Shown piece after piece: positions 26,504 through 36,007 of a stretch of DNA of 64,000 nucleotides (its first letter is position 1; the number at the start of each line of letters is the position of its first letter). This DNA comes from VRUE01 sp963805455 (GTDB taxonomy: Bacteria; Actinomycetota; Thermoleophilia; Solirubrobacterales; 70-9): contig CAWDUJ010000001.1 in NCBI GenBank assembly GCA_963805455.1, positions 186,001-250,000 of the forward strand. The letters run 5' to 3'. Both the position numbers and the translations under genes were made by a program. The notes beneath the pieces were generated by a model, which was given only the letters and a program-made list of their open reading frames with translations, made no database searches and was not told the origin of the DNA.

Positions 26504-27895
26504 TCACTTCCTGACCCCCGCCAGCTCCTCCAGCGCCTGGATGCCTGGGCTCGCCACGGCGCGAAATCGTTCCGTTACGCCGCCCAGTTCACCGTCGACC
26601 GGCTGCCCCGGGGGCACACGCGTAGGATTCAGGGCCACGCCATCGGCCCACTCCTTGATATCGGGCTCGGCGTTATAGGCGAGCGACGCACGGCCGCCCA
26701 AGGCCTGCATCAGCGCCCAATCAGTGGGCGTGTCGGAAAGAGGCGAAGGAGGGCATATTCGGTTCTTCTCGTCGTCGTCTTCGCGGGTTGCCTCGACATA
26801 ACCGATCAGTGCCGCGGCCAGGCACGGGAAGCCCGCTCGGACCGGCTGAATCGTGATTGAGCGCTCGCCCCAGATCGGTATCAGCGGGGGATACTGCAGT
26901 CCGGCCGCGGCGCAGTGGACGACCGCCGCGTACCTATCGATCCGTGTATCGCCCTCGGTCAGCTCGATTCGCCGGGGCTCGACCCGGTGGATGTGTCCCA
27001 GTCGTACCACTCGCTCGATGCTGCGCAAGAGGTCGAGCTCCCACTGGGCGAGCGTCGGCGTCTTTGCCATCGTCGGCGTTACCGAGCGGTCGATGCGAAG
27101 CATCACGCCCGCGGCCTCCATCCGCAGGAAGAGGTCGTCTGGCGAGGCCGCCTCGCACGCCGCCTCCATGATGTCGGCCGCCATCCCGATAAACAGGGCG
27201 GGGTCGGGCTGGACGACCGCGCGATTCAACATCCACGGCTCGCGGGGTCGAATCCAGCAAATCGAATCGGGGTCGACTCCGTTTGCGAGCAGCCACACGC
27301 AGGCGTCGGTGGCCGTCTTGCCGGAGCCGACGATCACGAATTCCCGCGGAGCTGTCTGCAGCTTCGGTAGGTCGTTGACCGGCATGGCTCGGACGCCGTC
27401 GGAGACACGGAACGGCGGCTCTGTGGTCGCGGGGATCTCCGGGGCGAGGTAACGCGCGTCGACGATCCGGCAATCCCGTCCGATTTCGTAACGCTCTCCG
27501 GAGAGGCGCGAGACGAACGAGCCGTCACCGAGATACTCGCAACTCGGGTGAAACTGCACCCGGCCAGAGGGCACGAGTTGCTCGTTCAGCACCCGCTCGT
27601 AATAGGCGCAGATTTCGGCGGCCGTGGCGCGCTGGTGCAGGCCGGCCTCGGGGCCTTCGCGTTGGAGCGATCCGGATCCCAGGAGCGTCGAGCCTACGCC
27701 GTAGAACGAGGATGCCTGATGCAACCGCACGAACGGGTACGCATCGAGCCAGTGGCCACCGGCGCCGTGCCTTCGATCGACCAGGGCGACATGCACGTTG
27801 GCATGGCGGGTGACGGCATCGGCGAATGCCATGCCCGAGGCCCCGGCCCCGACTACCAGGTAGTCAGCTTCGAGCTGGCGTGGCATTCCCGTCAT
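26504..27895 (-). CDS. FAD/NAD(P)-binding oxidoreductase
   Basis: The 463-residue protein begins with an FAD motif (DYLVVGAGASGMAFADAV) and has a second Rossmann motif (EFVIVGSGKTATDACVWLL). Between them lie FVRLHQASSFYGVGST and the conserved IRPREPWMLNR. This is the layout of large flavin monooxygenase-like or thioredoxin-reductase-fold proteins seen in Actinobacteria. The substrate cannot be named. No membrane helix or signal peptide is present. It stands alone, convergent with the RTX gene. Confidence 0.85.
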   Translation of the reverse strand: MTGMPRQLEADYLVVGAGASGMAFADAVTRHANVHVALVDRRHGAGGHWLDAYPFVRLHQASSFYGVGSTLLGSGSLQREGPEAGLHQRATAAEICAYYERVLNEQLVPSGRVQFHPSCEYLGDGSFVSRLSGERYEIGRDCRIVDARYLAPEIPATTEPPFRVSDGVRAMPVNDLPKLQTAPREFVIVGSGKTATDACVWLLANGVDPDSICWIRPREPWMLNRAVVQPDPALFIGMAADIMEAACEAASPDDLFLRMEAAGVMLRIDRSVTPTMAKTPTLAQWELDLLRSIERVVRLGHIHRVEPRRIELTEGDTRIDRYAAVVHCAAAGLQYPPLIPIWGERSITIQPVRAGFPCLAAALIGYVEATREDDDEKNRICPPSPLSDTPTDWALMQALGGRASLAYNAEPDIKEWADGVALNPTRVPPGQPVDGELGGVTERFRAVASPGIQALEELAGVRK

Positions 27896-28136
27896 TCAAT
27901 CGCTTGCGACGAGGTCTTGCCCAGCCGAAGCGGTTCGGCGAAGCCGTCATAAAAGCGGCGTGCCGCCGCGCCGAGACCGATCTCGATCAGGGCCCGAGGT
28001 CCCACATCGCCGCCGCCTCCCGCGTCGGCTCAGCGTCTTGAGAGGAGACGCCGACGACCGTCGGCTGCAGCGACTGGTCGCCGAGCGAGACGGGTATCGC
28101 CGCCTCTGCGACGCATCCTTCCTCCGCGGGCGCGAT

Positions 28137-28985
28137 TCAGTGACCCACGCAGGGCCGCCAGGGCCTGGCGAAGAGGTCATATGACTTGTGGATCGCACTG
28201 AAACCGATCGCACGGGCCGTCTTGCAATATTGCTTTGGCTCCTGTTCGTACTCCGCCTCGAAGACCGCCTTGTCGTGGCGGATAAAGGCTCTGTAGAAGC
28301 CGCATTCGTGGTACTGGAAGCACTGCTCGACGACCGCGAAATCGAAGGCGTTGATCAGCCTGCCGGCCTGGCGGCCGTCGTTCTTCAGCGCCACGGCCAT
28401 CCCGCGGCCGTGGACCTGGCGGGCGACCCAGCGGTTGAAGCGCAGCTGATCGGCCTTGGTGATCTTGAAGCCGGTGTGGTTTTCTTTTTCCCAGCCGGCG
28501 ACGTTGTCGGGCTCGACACCGTCGAACCCCTTGCGGGCGCACATGTTGAAGCGCTGCTTCAGAGGCCGCTCGAAGCGATGGAAGCGACTGACGTCGAGCC
28601 AGCGCTCGTCAGGGAAGCCCGAGTACTTGCGGCCGATCACCGAGCGCGGGAACTGACCCTTGTCGGGCCGGTAGGACTCCCAGCTGCCGACATCGAGGTA
28701 GCAGATCACCCTGCGTCCCTGGTGGTGGAGTCGGCGCACCGTCTTCGCCGGAGTTTCGAAGCCGTCGACCTCATAGACCGGCGCCTGGAAATGGGTGTCG
28801 ATTCGGCCCTGAAGCTGCCATTGCCACGGGGCGATCGTCGGCTTGGGCTGCCACCGGCCGGCCCCGGCCGCCTGCGCCGCGGAGGCTGACCCGAGCAGCA
28901 GGGCTCCGGCGAGCAGGATCGCGGCCCACACCACGGGCAGGGTCAACCCGGTAGTTCTTCTGGATGCTCTTCTTTCAGCGTTCAA
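28137..28985 (-). CDS. Secreted GH114-family endo-polygalactosaminidase-like protein
   Basis: The 282-residue product has a signal peptide (VVWAAILLAGALLLGSASAA). The GH114/TM1410-like barrel follows with VICYLDVGSWESYRPD, ERWLDVSRF, GFDGVEPDNVAGW and VALKNDGRQAG. Conserved acidic residues (ICYLDVG Asp, DGVEPDN Glu/Asp) fit the proposed catalytic site. Family members cleave alpha-1,4-linked galactosamine polymers of microbial exopolysaccharide. It may act on its own matrix or that of neighbours, in keeping with the GH5 enzyme and deacetylase in this window. Confidence 0.9.
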   Translation of the reverse strand: MNAERRASRRTTGLTLPVVWAAILLAGALLLGSASAAQAAGAGRWQPKPTIAPWQWQLQGRIDTHFQAPVYEVDGFETPAKTVRRLHHQGRRVICYLDVGSWESYRPDKGQFPRSVIGRKYSGFPDERWLDVSRFHRFERPLKQRFNMCARKGFDGVEPDNVAGWEKENHTGFKITKADQLRFNRWVARQVHGRGMAVALKNDGRQAGRLINAFDFAVVEQCFQYHECGFYRAFIRHDKAVFEAEYEQEPKQYCKTARAIGFSAIHKSYDLFARPWRPCVGH

Positions 28986-29282
28986 CGCGCCACCTTCGAT
29001 TTGGGATTGTTCGCCTGGAACTGTCCGTTCAAGGCCGAATTACTGCCTGGGCCCGCCGACACGGCCATGCTCCCCGCTTGTCCAGTACCCGTGTCGGGGG
29101 TGGTCGAATCTCGCTGGCCGGCCAGGTCGGCGTCACAATGCGGCATAGGGAACCAATGAGCGCCGCACAGGCCGAGCCGCGTACGGGTGGGGCGCAGCGG
29201 TACTCGCCGCGGCCGCTCACCGATGGCGAGCGTTGGGTCGGACCAGCCTTCGCCGCTGCCGGGCTGCCTGAGTCGCTTAGGC

Positions 29283-31316
29283 TCAGCCCGTATACGGGTG
29301 GGTCGGTGTGGCCCCGTTTGGGGCCAGCAGGTCGAAGCCGTCGGGGATGTGGAGGTGGTCGGGACCGCGACCGGGGCTGCCGGTGTGGCCGTATTGCCAG
29401 ACGACCTTCTTGCTCCCCGGGTCGATGATCACGACCCGGTCGCGGTAGTCGTCGTTGGCGGCGATCAACCCGCCCGGCAGGCGCTCGGCGAGGCTCGGGT
29501 GGTTGAGCATCCCATTCCCGGAGGAGGGGTGGTAGGACCAGAGGATCTTGCCGGCGCGGTTGAACTCGTAGATGCCGCCGGGGGTGGTGTAGTCGGCGAT
29601 CAGGTAGCGATTGGGACCGAGTTGCTGGGGGTCGGAGGGGTAGGAGATCGGTAGTTGCACGCTCCAGACCAACTTGCCCGAGCGGGTGATCTCGTCGACG
29701 TAGGAGCCGTTCACCTCGGAGACGAGGATGTTGCCGTCGCGCAGCGGCGTGTCGCCGTTGGGCGAGCCGAGGTAACGGGGCGGTTCGTGGCTGCAGGCGG
29801 CAGGATTGCCGATCGTCTGCAGAACCTTCTTTTGCTGGGAGATGAGCAGGACGCGGCAATTCTGCGCGTCGGCGACGGAGACCGTGCCGTCGCGTAGGAG
29901 GTAAGCGTCGTCAGGCTCGTGCAGGTAGCCGGGTTCGGAGCCGGCGACCCCCGGGTGCCCGTAGGACCACAGCAGCTTGCCCGAGGGGAAGGCGAGCTGG
30001 ACGATGCGCTCGTCCTGCTCCTCGTTGGAGATGATCCCGGCGCCGCCGTGGGTGAAGAAGGCGTCGTCGGGGAAGTAGAAGCCGCCCGGGGGCGCCGGGT
30101 GGGCGTGGGACGGGAAGCGCCAGAGAACCTGCTTACGGGCGTTGACGACGATCAGCCGGTCGTTGCCGCGATCGGCGATCATCAGGCGGCCGGCGAAGGG
30201 GTAGGAGGCGCTGGCGGATGACGGGTTCTGTGGCTGGGACTTCGGTGCGACTCTTTCGCGGCGCAGGCCGAGAGTGACGATCGTCCGCAGGGGCGTTTCC
30301 CCGGCGCCCGTTCCTCCGATCAGGTAGGCGGTCGAGCCGACCGTGGCGGAGGCGCCACCGGAGACCGCGACGGGGAGCCGGCGGGCCGGCTCCACCCGGT
30401 CGCTGCCTGGGTCGAAGCGCCAGATCGCGTCGCTCGGCGAGCCGCCGATGTCGCCGCCCAATACGTAGACGCGGCCGCCGAGGACGACGGCGGCGGCGTG
30501 GGAGAGCGCCTGGGGTAGGTGACCGACGATGCGAGCGGTGCCCGCCTGGGGGTCGACTTCCTGGATCGCGTCGCTGGAGCCGCCGCTCGCGGTCTCGCCG
30601 CCGAATGCGTAGATCCGCCCGCCGAGCGCCGCGACCGCCATATAGCGGGCGGGGGCCGGGAGCGTGGCGACTTGAACGAAGGCGCTGCCGTCCGTCGTCT
30701 GCAGGACGGAGTCGATCGGTTCGCTGCCGTCATAGCCGCCGAGCACATAGGCGCGCGCGCCGATGGTGACAGCGCTGAGATCGGAACGCACGGTCGGCAG
30801 GCGTCCGACCTGGTGGGCGGTGGTGCCGGCGCCGATGCCGCCGCCCGGGGCCGGCAGCGCCTGGACCGCATCGGTGCTGATCGTCGTGCCCCCGCCGAAG
30901 ACCAGCGCCTGGCCGCCGAGCATCACCGCGGCGGCGTCGTGCAGCGGGCCACTCAGTGCGCCCGCTTCGTGCAGCTGCCCACTGCCGGCGTCGAGCTGGA
31001 AGACGCCGCTGACCGATGCGCTCGAGGAGTCGAGCCCGCCGAGGATCAGCGGTCCGCCGCGCATCGCCACTACCGACTCGCCGGAGATCGGCGCCGGCAG
31101 GGGGCGCGGCGCGAGTCGAGCTGCGAGGGTCGTCCTGAACTTGGGCGGGTCCGCGGGCGCCGGCCCTCCGCCCGAGTCATGAACCGCAAGCATCACGACG
31201 ATGATCAAGGCCGCAGCCATTGCGACCATGACAACGAGCCGGCGCCTGCGACGCGCCCGTGAACGGGCGGCTCTCCCTGCCCGTCGTCGGGATCGATGGG
31301 CCGGCGAGCGCTGCAC
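29283..31316 (-). CDS. Membrane-anchored kelch/PQQ-like double propeller protein
   Basis: After a very basic cytoplasmic start there is one membrane helix (LVVMVAMAAALIIVVMLAV, about residues 28-46). Residues ~60-365 are about six kelch blades (GRIYAFGG, GRVYVLGG, ARAYVLGGYDGS). Residues ~380-670 form a second propeller with LMIADRGNDRLIVVN, ILWSYHPSSG and VVWQYGHTGSPG repeats, as in arylsulfotransferase/NHL-type propellers. The 677-residue protein should face the cell exterior. Its start faces the DoxX-Rieske gene across 170 nt that hold an imperfect inverted repeat. Confidence 0.85.
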   Translation of the reverse strand: MQRSPAHRSRRRAGRAARSRARRRRRLVVMVAMAAALIIVVMLAVHDSGGGPAPADPPKFRTTLAARLAPRPLPAPISGESVVAMRGGPLILGGLDSSSASVSGVFQLDAGSGQLHEAGALSGPLHDAAAVMLGGQALVFGGGTTISTDAVQALPAPGGGIGAGTTAHQVGRLPTVRSDLSAVTIGARAYVLGGYDGSEPIDSVLQTTDGSAFVQVATLPAPARYMAVAALGGRIYAFGGETASGGSSDAIQEVDPQAGTARIVGHLPQALSHAAAVVLGGRVYVLGGDIGGSPSDAIWRFDPGSDRVEPARRLPVAVSGGASATVGSTAYLIGGTGAGETPLRTIVTLGLRRERVAPKSQPQNPSSASASYPFAGRLMIADRGNDRLIVVNARKQVLWRFPSHAHPAPPGGFYFPDDAFFTHGGAGIISNEEQDERIVQLAFPSGKLLWSYGHPGVAGSEPGYLHEPDDAYLLRDGTVSVADAQNCRVLLISQQKKVLQTIGNPAACSHEPPRYLGSPNGDTPLRDGNILVSEVNGSYVDEITRSGKLVWSVQLPISYPSDPQQLGPNRYLIADYTTPGGIYEFNRAGKILWSYHPSSGNGMLNHPSLAERLPGGLIAANDDYRDRVVIIDPGSKKVVWQYGHTGSPGRGPDHLHIPDGFDLLAPNGATPTHPYTG

Positions 31317-31370
31317 CCGGCGAGCATCTTGGGGGCCGGTGAACAGCGGCTAAAAGTCAGCGAAGAGAAT

Positions 31371-31428
31371 TCTCACCCAGAGCGATGCTCGCGGGGCACG
31401 CTTACGGCCGGCTAACGCTCGGGTGAGA
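31371..31428. promoter_or_regulatory. Imperfect inverted repeat in divergent promoter region
   Basis: TCTCACCCAGAGCG (31371-31384) and CGCTCGGGTGAGA (31416-31428) are near-complementary arms 31 nt apart. They lie between the kelch gene and the DoxX-Rieske gene, so they could be paired operator sites. Confidence 0.35.
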
Positions 31429-31484
31429 GGTCTCTCATCCTCCACTGAGCAGGCGTTTAGCCGCCGGCTCGAGTGTGGTGGCCG

Positions 31485-32600
31485 ATGTATGAGGACGTCG
31501 ACAGTCCGGATTTCGATCCGGTCCCACCGCCGCGATCGCGGCGGCGCGAACCGGCGCGCCGCGCGCCGGTTCTATCGCCCGCCCTGGCGCTGTTCCCGCT
31601 GCGTCTGTTCCTCGGCGTCACCTTTGTCTATGCAGGCATCCAGAAGCTGAGCGACCCGGGCTTCCTGCACCCCGGGGCGCCGACCTACATCGGCACTCAG
31701 CTGCACGGCTTTGCCGCCGGGACGCCCGGCGGCTTCGTCCTGCGGACCTTCGCCCTGCCCCACCCCGGGCTGGCAGGGGTTGGGGTCGCGATCGCCGAGA
31801 TCCTGATCGGCCTCCTGGTCACCGCCGGGCTCTTCACCCGGATCGCGGCCGCCGCCGGGATGGGCCTCAACCTCCTCCTCTTCCTGACTGCGAGCTGGCA
31901 CACCACGCCCTACTTCCTCGGCCCCGACCTCGTCTTCTCCTTCGCCTGGCTGCCGTTCGTGCTCGCCGGAGCGACTGGCCAGCCCGCCCTCGACAACGTC
32001 GCCGAGCGGCCCTCGGCGGCGATGGCCAGGCGCACCCGCCTGCGACCGGTGGAGGATGGGGGAGAGGTCACCGCCACCTCGACCCGCCGCGTACTGCTGG
32101 CGGAGTTCGCCGGGATGGCCCTGGCGATCGCCGGCATCTCGGCGCTGGCAAAGGGGAGCTATTCGGGGCCGCGAGCGCTGACCGCAGGCTCCAGGGGGTC
32201 GGGCACCGGCGGCTCCGTGAAGAGTGGCACGGGGGGGAGCGGCGGCAGCGCCGGAGGATCCAACCCGGCAGGTGGCTCCTCCTCGGTCCCCAGCGGCGCC
32301 GTCAAGCTCGGCCCCGGAAGTCGTCTTCCAAAGGGACAGGCTGCGACTTACGGTGACCCCGCCGACGGCTCTCCCGACATCCTGATCCGCGGGTCTGACG
32401 GCAGCCTCAAGGCCTTCAGCGCCGTCTGCACCCATGCCGGCTGTACGGTCGGCTACGAAGGCGGCGTCATCGTCTGCCCCTGCCACGGCGGCGAGTTCAG
32501 CGCCGAAACCGGCGAAGTGATCGCGGGTCCGCCGCCCAGCGGCCTGGCGCCGAAGAAAGTGCTGGAAGCGGGCGGGCAGATCTACGCGGTTCCGAGCTGA
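31485..32600 (+). CDS. DoxX-type membrane domain fused to a Rieske [2Fe-2S] domain
   Basis: ATG 31485 gives 371 residues. A Pro/Arg-rich tail is followed by four membrane helices of the DoxX/TQO type (LRLFLGVTFVYAGIQKLSDP, IAEILIGLLVTAGLFTRIAA). A further helix (FAGMALAIAGISALAKG) and a Gly/Ser-rich linker of about 60 residues follow, then a Rieske domain with CTHAGC and CPCHGG. The last domain lies at the C-terminus, outside the membrane. The fusion suggests a membrane quinone-linked redox protein that passes electrons to or from an extracytoplasmic cluster. A second DoxX gene at 6581 lacks the Rieske part. Confidence 0.9.
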   Translation: MYEDVDSPDFDPVPPPRSRRREPARRAPVLSPALALFPLRLFLGVTFVYAGIQKLSDPGFLHPGAPTYIGTQLHGFAAGTPGGFVLRTFALPHPGLAGVGVAIAEILIGLLVTAGLFTRIAAAAGMGLNLLLFLTASWHTTPYFLGPDLVFSFAWLPFVLAGATGQPALDNVAERPSAAMARRTRLRPVEDGGEVTATSTRRVLLAEFAGMALAIAGISALAKGSYSGPRALTAGSRGSGTGGSVKSGTGGSGGSAGGSNPAGGSSSVPSGAVKLGPGSRLPKGQAATYGDPADGSPDILIRGSDGSLKAFSAVCTHAGCTVGYEGGVIVCPCHGGEFSAETGEVIAGPPPSGLAPKKVLEAGGQIYAVPS

Positions 32601-32626
32601 GGCTCAATCCATCCAACTCCAAAGCG

Positions 32627-32660
32627 AGGGTCGTGGCGAGAGACGAATCCCGCCACGTAT
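32627..32660 (+). repeat. Dispersed 3'-end element, partial copy D
   Basis: GAGGGTCGTGGCGAGAGACG, then AATCCCGCCAC, lies 27 nt after the Rieske gene. The CCCGCTATA block is degraded and no terminator follows. Confidence 0.5.
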
Positions 32661-32720
32661 CGGCTTCGCTCCGACCCGATATCGAGGCCAGCCAAACTAG
32701 CGGCTGCCCGCGTATTTTCC

Positions 32721-33203
32721 TTATGTCTCGCCGGCCAGGTAATCGGCGCGCCCATCCTCTGGGTGCACGAGGATGTCGACGGCCTCCTCAGGTCGTCGGG
32801 CACCTGGTGGAAACGTCCGCGCCCAAACCTTGCCCGAGTCGGGGTACTCGTTGACCTCGGGAGCGAACATCGTGCTGACGATCAGCACGCGCGCTGATTG
32901 CTGACTGCGGTTGTCGATGCGGTGGGCGCCGTCTCGCCCCACCTGGAAGGCGACCAGCTCGCCCTCCTCGAGTTGCCGCTCACCGTCCAACGTGCGGAGG
33001 GTGGGCCGCCCGGAGACGACGACCAGCATCTCCTCGTTTCCGTGGTGGATATGAAGCGGGAAGCTTGAGGAGCCAGGCGCCAACTCAAAGAGAGATGCCC
33101 CTAGTCGATCCGAGCCCGCCTGCCGGCCGAGCCGCGCCCGTCGCCAGGAGAAGGGAGGCCGGTCCTGCTCCTCATCCCAATGCGGCTCAAAGACGTTGGC
33201 CAT
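32721..33203 (-). CDS. Cupin-domain protein
   Basis: ATG 33203 gives 160 residues. The single cupin barrel has both metal-site motifs: FPLHIHHGNEEMLVVVSG, with H-x-H-x4-E, and GELVAFQVGRDGAHRIDN, with the late His. Such proteins bind a divalent metal and act as small isomerases, oxygenases or sensors. This one has no second cupin or DNA-binding domain. It is divergent from the GGDEF/HD-GYP gene. Longer ORF starts upstream are less likely because the cupin fold begins near this Met. Confidence 0.85.
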   Translation of the reverse strand: MANVFEPHWDEEQDRPPFSWRRARLGRQAGSDRLGASLFELAPGSSSFPLHIHHGNEEMLVVVSGRPTLRTLDGERQLEEGELVAFQVGRDGAHRIDNRSQQSARVLIVSTMFAPEVNEYPDSGKVWARTFPPGARRPEEAVDILVHPEDGRADYLAGET

Positions 33204-33370
33204 CAGCGGGCAGTATGCATCACGCCAAGCGCGGTCAACCGTTCTTCGGGCCAGAGGCAGGCTACGGGGCGAGCACCAGACAGCGACCAGAGTCAGGCGT
33301 TCCTGTGCTGAGCGCCGATTTAAGCCGCTGGGCTCGCCGGTCGAAGGGAGAGTATGCAAGTCGTGACCCG

Positions 33371-34996
33371 ATGATCCGCACCAGGGTGCTCCCGGCCGTG
33401 GTTGTGGTGATCGCCGCGATCGCCCTCGGCGCCATCGTCACCCTTCAATCCGAAGCCAACACCCAGCGCGATGCACAGCTGACGCTGGCGAACCTGAAGC
33501 TGGATCTGACCCACCTCCAGGCGGTGCCGTTTCAGGCCAGCCCGACAAACGGAGGCTCCTGGATCCAGGCGCGAGCGCAAATGAGGACAGGCAAGCGCGA
33601 AGTCGCTGAGGCGCTGACCAGCCTGCGAGGGGGTTCCCCGGTGCCGATGCTGGACATGGTTGCGGCGCACCTGCGAGCAAACTACGCCGTACTGGACAAA
33701 ATCTTTGCGATTGCCGTCTCAGGAGTCGGCTTTGGGGGGCGCGGCGAACAGCTGGCCAGCGCGGCCTTCCAAACGGAGGACCGCGTTGACGCTGTCCTGG
33801 CGGCAGCGAGCACCGAATACGACGACGCCGCATCCACCGCCGATTCTCGCGCCACCGAGGGTTCCGCAGCGACGATCTCGATCTTGATCCTGGCCTTCCT
33901 GTTTTTCTATCGGCGAGCTACCCGAGCTCGCTCGAGCGCGGAGCAGCTTGCGCACGAGAATGGAGTTCTGGCGAGCACCGATGCGCTGACCGACCTGGGT
34001 AATCGCCGGGCGCTGGTCGACGACCTTGCTGAGGAGCTTTATGACGCTGACGCTGAGCCAGAACTCCTGGTGGCGCTCTTCGACCTGGATGGCTTCAAGG
34101 AATACAACGACACCTTCGGCCACCCGGCTGGTGACACCCTGCTCTCCCGGCTCGGCGGGCGCCTCCTAGCGGCCGTCGCCGGTTCGGGTACGGCCTATCG
34201 GATGGGCGGTGATGAGTTCTGCATGCTCATGCGGACTCAAGCCGATGACGTCGATTCGCTGGTGAAGAAGGCGGCCGACGCATTGACCGAGGCCGGCGAG
34301 GGATTTCAGATCGAGTGTTCCTTCGGCCTCGCCCTCATACCGGCCGAGGCCTCTTCGGGGGAGGAGGCACTGCAGCTGGCGGATCGACGTATGTACGCGG
34401 ACAAGGAAGGTCGCTCCTCGGCCGGCCGCCAGAGCGCCGACGTACTGCTGGAGCTGATCAAGGAGCGCAGTGTCGACCTCCGCAATCACATCAAGCATGT
34501 CGCGGTGGGGGCTGGCGCGACCGCAGAGAAGCTCCGGCTTCCAGACCACGAGGTTTCACTGATCGCCATTGCCGCCGAGCTGCACGACATCGGCAAGGCC
34601 GCGATTCCTGACTCGATCCTCAACAAGCCCGCCCCCCTGGATGAGAGCGAGCTTCAGTTCATCCGCACCCACACCGTGATCGGTGAGCGAATCATGCTCG
34701 CCGCCCCCTCATTGGCGCCGCTGGCGGGCATCGTCCGATCCAGTCATGAGCGTTTTGACGGCGAGGGCTATCCAGATGGTCTGCCCGGAGCGGATATCCC
34801 AATCGGCGCCAAGATAATCGCCGTCTGCGATGCGTTCGACGCGATGGTTGGCGGCCGTCCCTATCGCCACGCGATCCCGGTCATGGATGCGCGCGAGGAG
34901 CTGAGGCGCTGCTCCGGATCTCAGTTTGATCCCAAGGTAGTCGACGCTTTCCTTGCCGTTACCGTGGATCGTGAACAGCTAGCCCAGGCTGCGTGA
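33371..34996 (+). CDS. GGDEF / HD-GYP cyclic di-GMP turnover protein
   Basis: ATG 33371 gives 541 residues: membrane helix (VLPAVVVVIAAIALGAIVTL), an extracellular helical sensor of about 150 residues, a second helix (ISILILAFLFFY), then a GGDEF domain and an HD-GYP domain. GGDEF is intact at 279-283 (RMGGDEF), with no RxxD inhibitory site just before it, so cyclase activity is likely not product-inhibited. The HD pair is at 405-406 (LHDIGK) and GYP at 466-468 (GEGYPDG), both complete. The protein may both make and degrade c-di-GMP in response to an outside signal. Confidence 0.93.
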   Translation: MIRTRVLPAVVVVIAAIALGAIVTLQSEANTQRDAQLTLANLKLDLTHLQAVPFQASPTNGGSWIQARAQMRTGKREVAEALTSLRGGSPVPMLDMVAAHLRANYAVLDKIFAIAVSGVGFGGRGEQLASAAFQTEDRVDAVLAAASTEYDDAASTADSRATEGSAATISILILAFLFFYRRATRARSSAEQLAHENGVLASTDALTDLGNRRALVDDLAEELYDADAEPELLVALFDLDGFKEYNDTFGHPAGDTLLSRLGGRLLAAVAGSGTAYRMGGDEFCMLMRTQADDVDSLVKKAADALTEAGEGFQIECSFGLALIPAEASSGEEALQLADRRMYADKEGRSSAGRQSADVLLELIKERSVDLRNHIKHVAVGAGATAEKLRLPDHEVSLIAIAAELHDIGKAAIPDSILNKPAPLDESELQFIRTHTVIGERIMLAAPSLAPLAGIVRSSHERFDGEGYPDGLPGADIPIGAKIIAVCDAFDAMVGGRPYRHAIPVMDAREELRRCSGSQFDPKVVDAFLAVTVDREQLAQAA

Positions 34997-35024
34997 CTCC
35001 GGTTCCCCGTTGCCCCCCTCCACC

Positions 35025-35063
35025 GAGCCTTGCCCTCCTCCCTAGGAACGGCGAGGCTCTTTT
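35025..35063 (+). terminator. Rho-independent terminator
   Basis: GAGCCTTGCC and GGCGAGGCTC form a 10-bp stem with one G-T pair, followed by TTTT. It lies 29 nt after the c-di-GMP gene. Confidence 0.75.
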
Positions 35064-35246
35064 GTCAACCGTCGGGTTTAACCAGCTCGCGACGCTGCCG
35101 CCGCTGCGGCTGGTCGCCGGGCGTTCGAGGCCCTGAACCAAAGGCGCTGACGACTTCTCCCCCGCTCTTGCTTGCGTAGCCGCCGTTGCAAATGCCGAAT
35201 TGCGGTTAGGGTTGTCGAGTTTCCGAAACGGGTGAGGGAGGGTTCG

Positions 35247-35726
35247 ATGCAAAGAATGACCTGGGGGCTGGCTCTGGCGGCCGCTCTGATCGTTGGAGTC
35301 GTAGTAACTGGATGTGGCGGCAGCAGCTCGACGACCGAAACGACGGCTGCGCTCAGCAAAGCCGAATTCCTCGCCAAGGGAAACGCGGTCTGCATCAAGG
35401 GAGAAAAGGCGCAGGAAGCCGAAATCAACGCCTACGTCAAGAAACACGGCCTGGAAAACAAGAAACCGAGCGAAGCTCAGGTAGCGGAAATCGTTGAAAC
35501 CGTCGCCGCCCCCAACATCCAGGGCCAGATCGACGGGGTCAAGGCGCTCACTCCGCCAAGCAGCCTGGCAAAGCAGGTCGAAACGGCGATCGAACTGGCA
35601 GAAGAAGCGCTGGAAAAGGTCGAAGCGAACCCGCAGCTGTTCTTCAGCGAAGCGGAATCTCCCTTTGCGGCAGCCGGCGAGGAACTCCACGCCGTGGGGC
35701 TCACTAAATGCGCACCGAACAGCTGA
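35247..35726 (+). CDS. Small exported lipoprotein
   Basis: ATG 35247 follows GGGAGG, giving 159 residues. The signal peptide ends in a lipobox (VGVVVTGC). The mature part is a Glu/Lys/Ala-rich helical domain with two cysteines (AVCIKG and TKCAPN) that could form one disulfide. Codon and residue use (many GAA, AAA) are more AT-leaning than the neighbours. The function is unknown. A strong 12-bp hairpin follows the stop by 25 nt. Confidence 0.8.
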   Translation: MQRMTWGLALAAALIVGVVVTGCGGSSSTTETTAALSKAEFLAKGNAVCIKGEKAQEAEINAYVKKHGLENKKPSEAQVAEIVETVAAPNIQGQIDGVKALTPPSSLAKQVETAIELAEEALEKVEANPQLFFSEAESPFAAAGEELHAVGLTKCAPNS

Positions 35727-35751
35727 GCGCGCGATAGCCCGGCAATCTGGT

Positions 35752-35779
35752 CAGAGGGCGCCCAAATGGGCGCCCTCTG
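35752..35779 (+). terminator. Strong hairpin after the lipoprotein gene
   Basis: CAGAGGGCGCCC and GGGCGCCCTCTG form a perfect 12-bp stem with an AAAT loop. There is no T tract, so it may stabilise the 3' end or terminate without a U tract, as often seen in Actinobacteria. Confidence 0.65.
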
Positions 35780-36007
35780 GCGTTCAGCCGGCACCTCGCC
35801 TGGGTCGTAGCTTCGGGCAGAGCTTGTTCTTAGTCAGGCACGGCTCCTGTGTGCGCCCCACCCGCCAACCGGTATCCGCCTGTCCTGCCGGCAATGACGT
35901 TGCAGGGCCACCAGGACTGACATCAGGATCACGCGCCTCACCAGTCGAGAACCCTGAACGGGTTCGAGATTCGTTGGAGATGATCGGCGGTAATCGTCTG
36001 GGTGATC

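Noticed and set aside
27947..28136. Plus-strand frame with RRLQRLVAERDGYRRLCDAS
   Set aside because: The helical piece looks protein-like, but no family can be assigned and both ends are unclear. Nothing else is seen in this gap.
29157..29282. ATG after a TAGGGA box with frame MSAAQAEPRTGGAQRYS
   Set aside because: Start context fits the leaderless pattern, but the frame continues antisense through the kelch gene with no homology. It is probably a chance ORF or a stump.
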